DNA from: Thiosocius sp963719025
Lineage (GTDB): Bacteria > Pseudomonadota > Gammaproteobacteria > Chromatiales > Chromatiaceae
NCBI GenBank assembly: GCA_963719025.1
Contig: CAVRBK010000092.1
Location: forward strand, 1 to 64,000
Length of the DNA: 64,000 bases
Direction: 5' to 3'
A model generated the notes under the pieces. The model had not been told where the DNA came from, did not search any database, and saw nothing but the letters and a program-made list of their open reading frames with translations. Positions 45,319 to 54,984 of this stretch are shown in pieces (positions within the stretch are counted from its first letter, which is position 1; the number at the start of each line of letters is the position of its first letter). The position numbers and the translations under genes were made by a program.

Positions 45319-46728
45319 ATGAACACGCATTTCGATCTGATCGCTATTGGTGGCGGCAGCGGCGGCCTGGCGGTCGCCGAAACAGCGGCACAGCTGGGCA
45401 AGCGCGTCGCCGTCATCGAGTCGAAAAAAATCGGCGGCACCTGCGTCAACAACGGTTGCGTGCCGAAGAAAGTCATGTGGTATGCCGCCAACCTGGCACA
45501 CGCGGTGGATGATGCCAGCGACTTCGGCATCCCGGCGCAGCGTGGCGCGACCGACTGGCACAAGCTGGTACAGGGACGTCAGGACTACATCGGCCGGATC
45601 ACCGACTACTGGGATGGCTATGTGGCCGACACGGGCATCACCCGGATCGACGGCAGCGCTCGCTTCGTTGACGCACGCAGCATCGAAGTCGATGGGCAGA
45701 CCTACAGTGCCGACCACATCGTCGTCGCGACCGGCGGACAGCCGATCGTACCGCCGGTGCCGGGCGCCGAACTCGGCATCACCTCGGACGGTTTCTTCGA
45801 ACTCACCGAGCAGCCACGCAAGGTCGCGATCATCGGTGCCGGCTATATCGGGGTCGAACTGGCCGGTGTTCTGCGCGCACTGGGATCAGAGGTCACCGTG
45901 GTCGGGCTGGAAGCACGGATCCTCGAGACCTTCGACTGCATGATAAGCACGGTCCTCGGTGAAGAGATGGCCAAACAGGGCATCGTGGTGCGCACCTGTT
46001 TCCAGGTCGCCGGCCTGGCCGAAACAGACAACGGCATTGCGCTCGACGCCAGCGACGGTGAACGCCTGGACGGCTTCGACACCGTGATCTGGGCGGTCGG
46101 CAGGTCACCCAACACCCGCGACCTGGACCTGGCCAGCGCGGGCATCGAGGCGCGTGCCAACGGCATCATCCCTACCGATGGCTACCAGAACACCAATGTG
46201 CCGGGCATCTACGCGCTCGGTGATATCACCGGTCGTGCGCCGCTGACCCCGGTGGCCATCGCTGCCGGCCGCCGCCTGGCCGCCCGGCTGTTCAATGGCC
46301 AGAGCGAGAGCAGGGTCGACTACGACAATATCCCCAGCGTGGTGTTCGCCCACCCGCCGATCGGCACCGTGGGTCTGACCGAGTTACAGGCGCGCGAGCA
46401 GCATGACAACGTGACCGTCTACAAAACCGACTTCACCCCCATGCGCCATGCGCTGTCGGCGCACGGCGTCACAACGGCGATGAAACTGGTGTGCACCGGT
46501 GAGGATGAGAAAGTGGTCGGCATCCACCTGATCGGCGACAACGTCGATGAAATGCTGCAGGGATTCGCGGTCGCGGTGAAAATGGGAGCGACCAAGGCGG
46601 ATTTCGACAGCACGATCGCGATCCACCCGATCAGTGCCGAGGAACTGGTGACGATGAAGCACCCGGAACCCGAGCCATCGACCCACCACAGTGTCGACTG
46701 CGGTACCGAGTGGAAAGAGGCCAGCTAG
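45319..46728 (+). CDS. gor: Glutathione-disulfide reductase family protein
   Basis: This FAD-dependent disulfide reductase regenerates glutathione with NADPH. The N-terminal FAD site is AIGGGSGGLAVAETAAQLG, the redox disulfide is GGTCVNNGCVPKKVMW (Cys42 and Cys47), the NADPH-binding Rossmann motif is AIIGAGYIGVELAGVL, and the C-terminal catalytic His-Glu pair is in FDSTIAIHPISAEELVTM. The 469 residues are slightly longer than usual owing to a tail with HHSVDCGTEWKEAS. The start MNTHFDLIAIGGGSGG at 45319 is preferred over an upstream in-frame ATG. It should serve the adjacent glutaredoxin domain. Confidence 0.93.
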   Translation: MNTHFDLIAIGGGSGGLAVAETAAQLGKRVAVIESKKIGGTCVNNGCVPKKVMWYAANLAHAVDDASDFGIPAQRGATDWHKLVQGRQDYIGRITDYWDGYVADTGITRIDGSARFVDARSIEVDGQTYSADHIVVATGGQPIVPPVPGAELGITSDGFFELTEQPRKVAIIGAGYIGVELAGVLRALGSEVTVVGLEARILETFDCMISTVLGEEMAKQGIVVRTCFQVAGLAETDNGIALDASDGERLDGFDTVIWAVGRSPNTRDLDLASAGIEARANGIIPTDGYQNTNVPGIYALGDITGRAPLTPVAIAAGRRLAARLFNGQSESRVDYDNIPSVVFAHPPIGTVGLTELQAREQHDNVTVYKTDFTPMRHALSAHGVTTAMKLVCTGEDEKVVGIHLIGDNVDEMLQGFAVAVKMGATKADFDSTIAIHPISAEELVTMKHPEPEPSTHHSVDCGTEWKEAS

Positions 46729-46738
46729 CAGCCTGCAA

Positions 46739-47540
46739 TCAGCACTCGGCCTTGATCAACAGTTTCCGGGGACTTGGCTTGGGTGGCGCCGCCACGCCCG
46801 GCTGCAACGACTTGGCGGCCTCACCGCCCAGCCCCAGGTCCAACCCAAGACCGAGCGGATCGGCGGGTGGTGCCGCTGATGCTCCACCCGCAGGCTGAAT
46901 GTTCTGTATTGTTTCTGACCCCAGTCCGAGGCCAAGCCCGAGCCCCAGGGGATCGGCTGCAGCAGCTGCGGTCTGTGGTGCCGATACGCCCGCGGCACCG
47001 CCTTTGACATGCAATCCGGCATCCGCGACATACTCGCCGGCGAAATAGCAGGCCACGGCCTGGTAATGCGCTCGCTGTGCCGCATCCATCTCGGCAACAC
47101 CGGCACTGTCGGGATCGTTGAGGTAGGCCTGCCAATGGTTGAAACCGCCCAACAGGGCATAGGCATCACGATCCACCAGGCGCAGTAACAAGGCGGCCTG
47201 CGCCGCATGTGCGGTGCCATTGGAATACACCACCACCCTGCGTCCCTGTGGCAGCGACGCCAGAGCCTCATCCGACATCAGCGCGGCCAGCGGGATATGC
47301 CGTGCACCGGAGATATGGTCGGCCGCGAAATCCGCCGTGTCGCGGATATCGATCAATGCGAAATCGCGCCGGTCCTTGATGACCCAGTCGGACAGTTCCG
47401 GCACGCTCACGTGATCCTGCTCGGCAGCAATCGTCTTGGCCAGCATGGCGGCCCTGCCTTCCATACTTTGCTGCACCGGCTCACTGCAACCCAGCAGCAG
47501 CCCGGTAGCAAGTCATCAGAATCAGTGACAGCCCTTTCAT
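46739..47540 (-). CDS. Rhodanese-like lipoprotein without catalytic Cys and with Gly-Leu repeat tail (frameshift)
   Basis: The start MKGLSLILM at 47540 leads into a lipobox-like LLLGCSEPVQQ after a frame break near 47505, so a lipoprotein is likely. The middle is a rhodanese fold (DFALIDIRDTADFAADHISGARHIP, RRVVVYSNGTAHAAQAALLL, DAYALLGGFNHWQAYL), but the active loop reads YSNGTAHAA, with Ser in place of Cys. The tail holds two copies of a repeat beginning ADPLGLGLGLGLG and ADPLGLGLDLGLG, each followed by an IQPAGG/LQPG segment. Last gene of the nine-gene redox cluster. A structural or binding role is more likely than sulfur transfer. Confidence 0.85.
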
Positions 47541-47554
47541 CGGCAATTTCCCCT

Positions 47555-48550
47555 TCACGGCATCAGCCTCTGCAGCAATTGCGGGTCAAACATAACAGCG
47601 TAGTCGGACCAGGTACTGACCTGGCCGATCTCCACCATGAGATAGCGCAGCATAAAGCCACCGTAAACGACCAGCAGCGCGGCCGTCGTACCAAGCAGAC
47701 GATAGCCGCGCAGCCCGATCAGCTCGAATACGATCGGCACCAGCAGGCCGGGCAACACGAACCACAACCAGAACGGCGCGGTATATTGGCCACCGGCCAC
47801 CAGGTCCAGGGCCTGCAGGTGCTGTGCGCTGCCAGTCGCCAGGTTGATCAGGAACAACCCGATCAATACCAGTTCCACGGCGATCAGCCCCATATCAGCC
47901 CGTTCAAAGAAATGACGCTCCTGCGTCTTCGCACCGGCCAGTATCGGTAACACCGCAGCGGTGGACAACCCGGATACCAGGAACAGCGGGCCGAGCACAC
48001 CGGAATTCCAGAATGGCCGTGCACTGAACGCACTGAGCAGTACCCCGGTGTAGATGCCCAGACCGATCGCCAGAGGTATCACCAAGGCCGCGATCAGGCG
48101 GCGATGCTTTTGGCAGAGATCCAGCAGCAGCGGCACCAGTGGCACCTTTTCGAGCAGGCCGGCGAGCGAAGGGTAGCCGGCACGCAGCGTCGACAGGGTC
48201 TGCACGATCATGAGCGGGTAGATCAACACCAGTACCCAGGCACCCCATGACATCGGTGAGGTCGGCTGCAGGCTGGTATAGAAACGGAACACGTGGACCT
48301 TGTACTCAAGATCGAGAAACAGCGTGGTCATGCCCAGCGATAACATCACCGGGGCCCAGAGCGCGAAGCGGTCATGCGCGAAGGCCAGCACCTCCCCCTT
48401 GCGTGCCAGGACCGCCCAGGCCGCGAACAGCATGATGCCGGCAGCCATGCCTCCCATGAACAGATAGAAGGCGATCTCCCACGTCCAGATACCAAGAGAA
48501 GGATCCACCTTGGCGTTGTAACGCGCTGTAACCAGGACTTCTTCAATCAT
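47555..48550 (-). CDS. NrfD/PsrC-type quinone-interacting membrane subunit
   Basis: The 331-residue protein has nine to ten predicted helices, beginning IWTWEIAFYLFMGGMAAGIMLFA, and matches the NrfD/PsrC family of quinone-reacting anchors in complex iron-sulfur molybdoenzymes. LDLEYKVHVFRFYTSLQPTSPMSWGAW is a typical loop. The gene follows the ferredoxin subunit gene by 10 bases, which with the upstream molybdoenzyme gives the PsrABC or PhsABC order. It exchanges electrons between the membrane quinone pool and the ferredoxin subunit. Confidence 0.92.
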   Translation of the reverse strand: MIEEVLVTARYNAKVDPSLGIWTWEIAFYLFMGGMAAGIMLFAAWAVLARKGEVLAFAHDRFALWAPVMLSLGMTTLFLDLEYKVHVFRFYTSLQPTSPMSWGAWVLVLIYPLMIVQTLSTLRAGYPSLAGLLEKVPLVPLLLDLCQKHRRLIAALVIPLAIGLGIYTGVLLSAFSARPFWNSGVLGPLFLVSGLSTAAVLPILAGAKTQERHFFERADMGLIAVELVLIGLFLINLATGSAQHLQALDLVAGGQYTAPFWLWFVLPGLLVPIVFELIGLRGYRLLGTTAALLVVYGGFMLRYLMVEIGQVSTWSDYAVMFDPQLLQRLMP

Positions 48551-48560
48551 CCCCGGCTCC

Positions 48561-49103
48561 TCACAGCAGGTAGTAGACGTTGGGCTCGTTGCCCGTCTCG
48601 GGCATCAAGGCCTTGTAAGGTCGATCACGCAACAGGCGACTGACCGTGCTGTCGGCATTATCGAGTATGCCGAAGTGCATGCAGTGCGTCGGACAGGTGG
48701 AGACACAGGCCGGATCCTGCCCCTTGTCGACGCGGTGGTGACAGAAGGTGCACTTATCCACGTATCCCTCGGGATGCATGATCAGACGGGCATCGTAGGG
48801 ACAGGCAGCAATACAGGCCTTGCAACCGGTGCATTTCTCCGCCGCCACCAGCACGATGTTGGTGTCTTTCCAGTAATGACTCGCACCGGTCGGGCAACTG
48901 CTCACGCAGGTGGCGTGACTGCAGTGATTGCAGCGCTCCGATCGATACTCGGTGTGCAGGTCTGGATACTCACCGCGGGTCGCCTCGACCACCCAGTCGC
49001 GATTCAGGCCGACCGGCACATGGTTCTCATTCTTGCAGGCCACCACGCAGTCACCGCAACCGATGCAGGTTCGCGTATCGATCACCATGGCATATGTTGT
49101 CAT
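48561..49103 (-). CDS. Four-cluster ferredoxin subunit (PsrB/PhsB type)
   Basis: The 180 residues contain four cysteine groups: CIGCGDCVVACKNEN, CNHCSHATCVSSCPTGA, CTGCKACIAACPYDARL and CTFCHHRVDKGQDPACVSTCP. This is the standard electron-transfer subunit that connects a bis-molybdopterin catalytic subunit to an NrfD-type anchor. There is no signal peptide, so export would follow that of the Tat-signalled catalytic partner. It starts 1 base before the end of the molybdoenzyme gene. Confidence 0.95.
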   Translation of the reverse strand: MTTYAMVIDTRTCIGCGDCVVACKNENHVPVGLNRDWVVEATRGEYPDLHTEYRSERCNHCSHATCVSSCPTGASHYWKDTNIVLVAAEKCTGCKACIAACPYDARLIMHPEGYVDKCTFCHHRVDKGQDPACVSTCPTHCMHFGILDNADSTVSRLLRDRPYKALMPETGNEPNVYYLL

Positions 49104-49104
49104 C

Positions 49105-51294
49105 TCAACTCACCTCGCCGGGCTTGACCAGGGTGACGAAGCTGGCGCGCATCCCGGTGCTGCCGGCAATCGGATCGATCTTCACGTTGTGCATCAGATC
49201 GGCATCGTCGGCACCGACCTTGTACGCCAGCCGTTGACGGGCATCGGTATGCCCGAAGCCGTGCACCATGAACACCGAATCAGGTCGGATGCGCTCGGTT
49301 ACACGGACACGCACCCGGTTGCTGCGTTTGCCCTTGGGATTTTCCAGCTGCACGTAGTCACCACTGACGATTCCCAGCCCGGCGGCGGCCGAGGGGTGAA
49401 CCCACACCGCGTTCTCCGGCATCAGCTCAAACAACTGCGGGTTGTTGGTGGTGCGACCGAAGGTATGTGCGGGGGCCCGTCCGTAGTTCAGGTGATAAAA
49501 ACCCTTGGGCGGACGGTCTGGCGAGGTGTAGCGAGGCAGCGGATCCTGCCCGACGTCGGCCAGCACCTGCGAGTAGAGCTCGATCTTGCCGCTCGCCGTC
49601 TTGAACGCCTGGGGCCCATCCCCTTCAAAATAAACCGGGGTCTTGCGCGGAAAGACCTTGAGGCCCTTCTTCTGCATCTCGGCCAGTGAGGAGCCGACCT
49701 GTTGCAGCTGCCAGTCGATAACCTCTTTGTAGTCCTGCCAGGGGAAGTAGGCGCCGAGGCCGAGCTTCTCGGCAATCCCTTTGGCCATCCACCAGGCCGG
49801 CTTTGACTGATGGCGCGGCTCGAACGCCGGCATCCGCAGCGCCAGGGTCGGCATGCGTTCCGGCTTGTTGCGCAGATCGTCATAACGTTCGAGATACGTG
49901 CATTCGGGCAGTACCACGTCGGCGTAGCCGGTGATCTCGGCAGGCATGGTGTCAACCACGACCATGAGATCCAACGCCTGGGCCGCCGCCGCGATCTGCT
50001 CGCGCGCGCCCGGCAGGGTCATCGGCAGATTGGTCGCATACACAAACCAGCCCTTGAAGAAGGCATCTTCACCGACCGAACGATCCACCAGGCGATTACT
50101 GATGCCCGTGCCAACAAGCGGAAAATCACCCTGCACCTCTGCCTTCCAGTCACTCGCCGGCTTGGGCGGTTTGGGCGCCGGGTACCCGGGCAGATCGACC
50201 TTTTCCTGGTGGTAGAAACCACCCGGCCGGCCCCATGAGCCAAGCAGGGCATTGAGGATCGCAATCGCGCGGCAGCGCTGGGTGTCGTCGCCATACCAGG
50301 TGACATGCCGTCCCGGGTGAACCAGCGTGGCCGGCGCGGCGCGCGCCATGGCGCGTGCCGTTTCGCGGATACTTTCCGGGTCAAGACCGGTCTCGAGATA
50401 GGCCCATTCCGGATTGAACGGTTGAACATGCGCCACCAGTTCATCAAACCCGCTGCAGTTCTGCGCGACGTATTGTTTATCGTACAGCCCCTCATTGATC
50501 AGCACGTTCATCCAGGCCAACAACAGGGCAATATCTGTGCCCGGCTTGATCGGCAGCCAGTGGGTGGACTTGGAAGCCGCCACCGAGAAACGCGGATCGA
50601 CGGTAATCAGCGTGGCACCGCTGTCGAGCGCCTGGCCCAGGCTTTGCACCTGACTGTTGTGCAGGTTCTCACCGATGTGCGAACCGATCAGCACGATACA
50701 TTTCGAATTGCCCATGTCGGTGCGATCAGGTGACCCAACGCCCTCACCGTAGGTGAGCGCGAACGCGGTCGCGCGCGGTCCGCGACACTGGGCAAACGAC
50801 GGATGGGCATAGGCATGTGAACCGAAGGCCTGCAACATGCGCTGGAAATGCTTGCCGCCGTCACCGTGCGAAAACAGGGCAATGCGATCTTTTCCGTGCG
50901 CCTGACCGATGCCCGCCATCTTCTGCGCAATGAAGTCGAATGCCTCCTCCCACGACACCGGCTTGAAGCGCTGTTGCGCACCTGTACCGACGCGCAACAG
51001 CGGCTGACGCAGGCGATCGTCGTCGATGTAGGCACCGATACCACCGGTTCCACGGGTGCACAGACGCCCTTCGCAGTGCGGATCGTCGGGGTGACCGACC
51101 ACCTTCCACGGCCTGCCGTCTTCCTGGAATAGCGTGCCGGCACATTGCCAGAAGCACATATTGCAGACGGTGGGACTGCTGCTCACCACACCGCTACCGG
51201 GCAGCGGTTGTGTGGCACATCCTCCCAGCATCGTCGGCAGCGTGCCGGCGACGCCGAGGGCACCGGAGATCTTCAGGAACTCGCGTCGATTCAT
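49105..51294 (-). CDS. Molybdopterin oxidoreductase, polysulfide/thiosulfate reductase type
   Basis: This 729-residue catalytic subunit begins with a twin-arginine signal (MNRREFLKISGALGVAGTLP). A [4Fe-4S] cluster motif occurs at Cys44-x2-Cys47-x3-Cys51-x27-Cys79. The molybdenum ligand is probably Cys170 in HPSFAQCRGPRATAFAL, the same type as in PsrA and PhsA. Later family segments are TLITVDPRFSVAASKSTHWLPI, VLPECTYLERYDDLRN, TASGKIELYS and the C-terminal dinucleotide-binding part. With the next two genes it forms a PsrABC-like complex. Direction of reaction and exact substrate (polysulfide, thiosulfate or another sulfur compound) cannot be read from sequence. Confidence 0.93.
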   Translation of the reverse strand: MNRREFLKISGALGVAGTLPTMLGGCATQPLPGSGVVSSSPTVCNMCFWQCAGTLFQEDGRPWKVVGHPDDPHCEGRLCTRGTGGIGAYIDDDRLRQPLLRVGTGAQQRFKPVSWEEAFDFIAQKMAGIGQAHGKDRIALFSHGDGGKHFQRMLQAFGSHAYAHPSFAQCRGPRATAFALTYGEGVGSPDRTDMGNSKCIVLIGSHIGENLHNSQVQSLGQALDSGATLITVDPRFSVAASKSTHWLPIKPGTDIALLLAWMNVLINEGLYDKQYVAQNCSGFDELVAHVQPFNPEWAYLETGLDPESIRETARAMARAAPATLVHPGRHVTWYGDDTQRCRAIAILNALLGSWGRPGGFYHQEKVDLPGYPAPKPPKPASDWKAEVQGDFPLVGTGISNRLVDRSVGEDAFFKGWFVYATNLPMTLPGAREQIAAAAQALDLMVVVDTMPAEITGYADVVLPECTYLERYDDLRNKPERMPTLALRMPAFEPRHQSKPAWWMAKGIAEKLGLGAYFPWQDYKEVIDWQLQQVGSSLAEMQKKGLKVFPRKTPVYFEGDGPQAFKTASGKIELYSQVLADVGQDPLPRYTSPDRPPKGFYHLNYGRAPAHTFGRTTNNPQLFELMPENAVWVHPSAAAGLGIVSGDYVQLENPKGKRSNRVRVRVTERIRPDSVFMVHGFGHTDARQRLAYKVGADDADLMHNVKIDPIAGSTGMRASFVTLVKPGEVS

Positions 51295-51298
51295 GAGT

Positions 51299-52591
51299 TT
51301 AGAGCTTGTAGCTGCCGTCTTTGCTGATTGTCACCGTTTCGTTCAGGTAACGGTTCTTGATACCCAGTCCACTGAGGGTCTGGTGGGCCATCTCGGCCCG
51401 GATGCCATTGGCACAGTACACCAGAACCTCCTTGTCCCTGGGCAACTGGGCTGCGACATCCTCGAGCTGATCCAGCGGGATATGCCGCGCACCGGTGATG
51501 ATGCCCGCAGCAACCTCTTCGTTGGTGCGGACATCGATCAGCAACGCACCGTCAGCCGCCACCAGAGCCGCAAACTCCTGAACAGCAATTGCGCCCGGTG
51601 CGAGTTTCTTCTCGTACACGACCTGCGTGGATGCCGCACCAACCGCTGTGGGCAGGCCGGCCGACTGCCACGCCGTGAATCCATCTTTCAGAATAGTCGT
51701 CTTGCCGTAACCCCAGTTCCGCAATTCCTTGTACGCCAGCAGTGCCTCGCGCGAGGTATGGCTGTCGGCATAGACCACAATGGGTGCCCGTGTGTCAGAT
51801 ACGCCCGGTAGCTGCGCGACCGTCTGCTGCGCTATGAACTGCTGGGTCATGGCCTGCAACGCAGCGGTCGGCATGGCTACCGCACCCTTGATATGGGACT
51901 GGGTGCTGCTCGCCTTGTCGCGCACATCGAGCAGCACGTGTTGCGGATCGAGATTCTTGGCCAACCAGGTCGCTGACGAATGCACCGGCAACTTGGCCTT
52001 TTTCCATCCGGGCAGGCCGTCCTGGAAACCCTTCAGATTGGTGTAACCGGCAGCCTGTGCCTTCTTCACGGCCACCCCGGTGAACGGACAGGTGGGACCA
52101 CCACAGTAGAACACCAGCAGGGCGTTCCGGTCGGCCGGCAACTTGCCCAGGAAATCCTCGTCGTTGGGAAAGGCCGATTTGGCACCCGGGACATATCCCG
52201 CACCAAAACGCTTGCCCGGTCGCGCATCGAACAGGTGATATTCACCCCCACCGGTCATGATCGCGAGCAGTTGCTTGACGTCGATCTCGACGCCGGGCGG
52301 CAGGCCAAACACGATCTTCTTGATACTACTGGCCGGTTTGCCCGGTTCACGCTGAACCTCGATCAGATCCGGAGGGCCAAGCGCCTTGAGACCGGCCGCG
52401 CCTTCATAGCGCGTGTTTGCGTCGGTACGCACAACAACTTTGGTGCCCTTCGCACCCTCGTCCTCACCTTTGACATCGATCTGGATCGTCCCCGCCTGCT
52501 TGGAAACAACCGCGATTCGCCCTTTGACAGTTTCCGCCTGTGCCACGCTGATCAGCGCAACCAGGGAAACCAGCAGGATTAGCCTTTGCAT
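51299..52591 (-). CDS. Triple-rhodanese periplasmic protein
   Basis: After a signal peptide (MQRLILLVSLVALISVAQA) comes a small beta domain (about 22-100; RIAVVSKQAGTIQIDV, VVVRTDANTRYEG) and three rhodanese domains. Domain 1 has Cys163 in VFYCGGPTCPFTG; domain 2 (about 205-315) has VVYADSHTSREA with no Cys; domain 3 has Cys393 in VLVYCANGIRAEMA. So two domains could carry a persulfide and the middle one could not. It lies 4 bases before the molybdoenzyme gene, with a strong ribosome site (GAGGAGGCGGAA), which suggests it hands sulfane sulfur to that enzyme, as Sud does for PsrA in Wolinella. Confidence 0.92.
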   Translation of the reverse strand: MQRLILLVSLVALISVAQAETVKGRIAVVSKQAGTIQIDVKGEDEGAKGTKVVVRTDANTRYEGAAGLKALGPPDLIEVQREPGKPASSIKKIVFGLPPGVEIDVKQLLAIMTGGGEYHLFDARPGKRFGAGYVPGAKSAFPNDEDFLGKLPADRNALLVFYCGGPTCPFTGVAVKKAQAAGYTNLKGFQDGLPGWKKAKLPVHSSATWLAKNLDPQHVLLDVRDKASSTQSHIKGAVAMPTAALQAMTQQFIAQQTVAQLPGVSDTRAPIVVYADSHTSREALLAYKELRNWGYGKTTILKDGFTAWQSAGLPTAVGAASTQVVYEKKLAPGAIAVQEFAALVAADGALLIDVRTNEEVAAGIITGARHIPLDQLEDVAAQLPRDKEVLVYCANGIRAEMAHQTLSGLGIKNRYLNETVTISKDGSYKL

Positions 52592-52776
52592 TTCCGCCTC
52601 CTCGAATTGATCGTTTTGCGGATTAACAGGTACGTTAAGTCACCGAGGTGGCGCAACGCCAATTTGAACCCGTCTTCTGGTCGACCGCTGAATCCTGCGA
52701 CTCATTCCGGCCACCTTGTAGCCACCACCACGCCCGCGCGGGTGAGCGGCGAACGTCATCCGCCGCAGCGCACCAC

Positions 52777-54043
52777 CTAGTCGGAATTGTGACGACGCTC
52801 GACGCCGGTCCATGCATTGCGCTGACGCTGCTTGCGCAGAAACTCGCACTGCACGGGTAATGCCGCCTTGGCCAGCAGGGTAAACAACAACAGACCCACC
52901 GCCCATATCCCGATCGATACCATGATCTCCGTCAGGCTGGGGACGTATTCGTAGATCTCACCAATCGGTGTCGGCACGAATGCCGGAACGATCATCCCCA
53001 TGCCTTTTTCGATCCAGACGCCGACCAGCGTCATCACGAACGCGATATTCATGAACAGCGGGTTGTGGCGCAGTGGATGGATCATCAGCATCACCATTGC
53101 GATCGCCGAGCAATACGACGGCTGTCCAGATCCACGGCATCAGCGCGGTATGGCCGTCCAGACCAAGAAACAGATAGCGTGCCGATGCGGCATGCTCGCC
53201 CTCGTTGTAGAACTCGGTGAACAGTTCTGCCAGCAGGAAGAACAGGGTGACCTGCAGGGCGATCGTGCAGACCAGCGCAAGATGGGTGATCACGCTCTGC
53301 CTGATCGGGTAATCGCTGATGCCGCGGATGATCTGCAGACCGATCGCCATCAGTGCCGGGCCGGATGCAAACGCGGAGGCGATGAAGCGCGGCGCCAACA
53401 AGGCATTGTTCCAATACGGCCGGGCTGAATTCGACGAATACAGGAAAGCCGTTACGGTATGGATCGAAATCGCCCAGAAAATCGCCAGCAGCACGAACGG
53501 AAAGTAACGCGACTCTTTCGGGTCCCGGCCGTGGTAGTGGTTGTAGACGATATAGAAGGAGATACCGAAGTTCAGCAACAGGTAACCGTTCAGCACGATC
53601 ACATCCCAGGCCAGCATCGACTCCGGGAAATTGAAACGGCCGATGCCTGGAAGCAGATGCCAGAAACGATCCGGCCTCCCCAGATCGACGACCACAAAAA
53701 GGATCGCCATGGTCACCGCGGCAATCGCCATGGTGTCACCCATCAGCACCACGTCTTTCAGATCCTTGCGGTTAAAGATATACGCAGGGATGACAAGCAT
53801 CACCGCGGCCGCAGCAACGCCGACCAGAAAGGTGAAGTTGGCGATATAAAATCCCCAGGACACCTGGTTGGTGAGATTGGTAACGACCAGCCCGTCTCGC
53901 AGTTGCAGGTAATAAAACCACCCACCCGCCATCATGAACAGCAGCAACAGGCCGACCCAGGCCCAATACACCAGCGGTCCGCGAAACAGGTAGCCGAGGC
54001 TGCTGAAGAGAAAATGCGGCAGGCTCAGACGCTGCTCATTCAT
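52777..54043 (-). CDS. NrfD/DsrP-type ten-helix quinone protein (one frameshift)
   Basis: The start MNEQRLSLPHFLFSSLGYLF at 54043 leads into a membrane protein of about 421 residues with ten helices, e.g. GPLVYWAWVGLLLLFMMAGG and VSWGFYIANFTFLVGVAAAAVML. The VVDLGRPDRFWHLLPGIGRFNFPESMLAWDV stretch is typical of DsrP/HmeB-like proteins. The frame shifts near 53105; the last 105 residues, ending FLRKQRQRNAWTGVERR, continue in another frame. The start overlaps the ferredoxin gene stop as ATGA. Second quinone module of the cluster. Confidence 0.9.
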
Positions 54044-54984
54044 CGCGGAAGTACCAGAACTTGGGTTCTGTACCCAAGGTCTTCTTTCAGGCGGAACACC
54101 GCCTTGTTGGCCAGCACGTAACGGATCTCGCTGTCGGGGTCCAGCAGATTGCCAAAGATGCGAGCGCCGGTCGGACAGGCCTCCTGACAGGCCGGCTGTC
54201 GCCCCTCACGCGTCCGCTGCACGCAGAAATGACATTTCTCCACCACGCCCGCGCGGCCGCGGCCGGTTGCCGAGGTAGTGGGTCTTCGGTATTGATCTCA
54301 TCGGCAGGCAGCTGCGGTGCCGCCCAGTTGAAATGCCGCGCCTGGTAGGGGCAGGCCGCCATGCAGTAACGGCAACCGATACACCAGTCGTAGTCAACCA
54401 CCACGATTCCGTCAGGCTCCATCCAGGTCGCCTCGACCGGGCAGGCCTTCACACAGGGCGGATTGTCACAATGCATGCATTGCATCGGCAGATAGTACTT
54501 GCCGGCGTACCGGCACCTCGGCATGATCGTAGTAGTGATCACCATGACGCAGGTCCGTGGTATTGCGATCCATCTCGATCACCCGGATGTACTGGGTATC
54601 ACGACTCAGGTTATTTTCTTCAACACAGGCATGCACGCAATCGCGGTAACCGCGGCACTTCGAGATATTGATCGCATACCCGAAAATCACACCCTCCTGC
54701 GGCGGCGTGTTGGCACACTCGATCTGAACGCCATAACGACGCTGGGCCTTGCGCTCGATACGTGCAACGGTGTCACGGATCTCCTGCTCGCTCATCCGCT
54801 GGTAATGTTCCTGAAAAAAATCCGCAAAGGTGTCAGAAAATGTGTTTCCACCCCAGGCACCGACGGCAGCACCACTTGCGCCGGCGCCGGCAGCAACCGC
54901 CAACCCCTTCAAAAACGTACGCCGGGCCTGGCTACCGAGCTCTCCCGCCACGGGGGCGGTGTCGCTATCAGGATTTTTCCCCAT
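54040..54984 (-). CDS. Tat-exported multi-cluster ferredoxin, DsrO/HmeA type (frameshifts)
   Basis: The start MGKNPDSDTAPVAGELGSQA at 54984 has a twin-arginine signal (QARRTFLKGLAVAAGAGASG), so this ferredoxin works in the periplasm. Cluster motifs are CRGYRDCVHACVEEN, CMHCDNPPCVKACPVEAT, CIGCRYCMAACPYQARHF and CHFCVQRTREGRQPACQEACPTGAR. Frames break near 54515 and near 54275. The 945-base span is a multiple of three. It overlaps the tetrahaem gene by 17 bases and the NrfD gene by 4. It should pass electrons between the tetrahaem cytochrome and the NrfD/DsrP protein. Confidence 0.9.

Noticed and set aside
52728..52750. CCCGCGCGGG palindrome as a terminator between the two redox modules
   Set aside because: The stem is short with no T-run on the minus strand; it does not show that the modules are separate operons.
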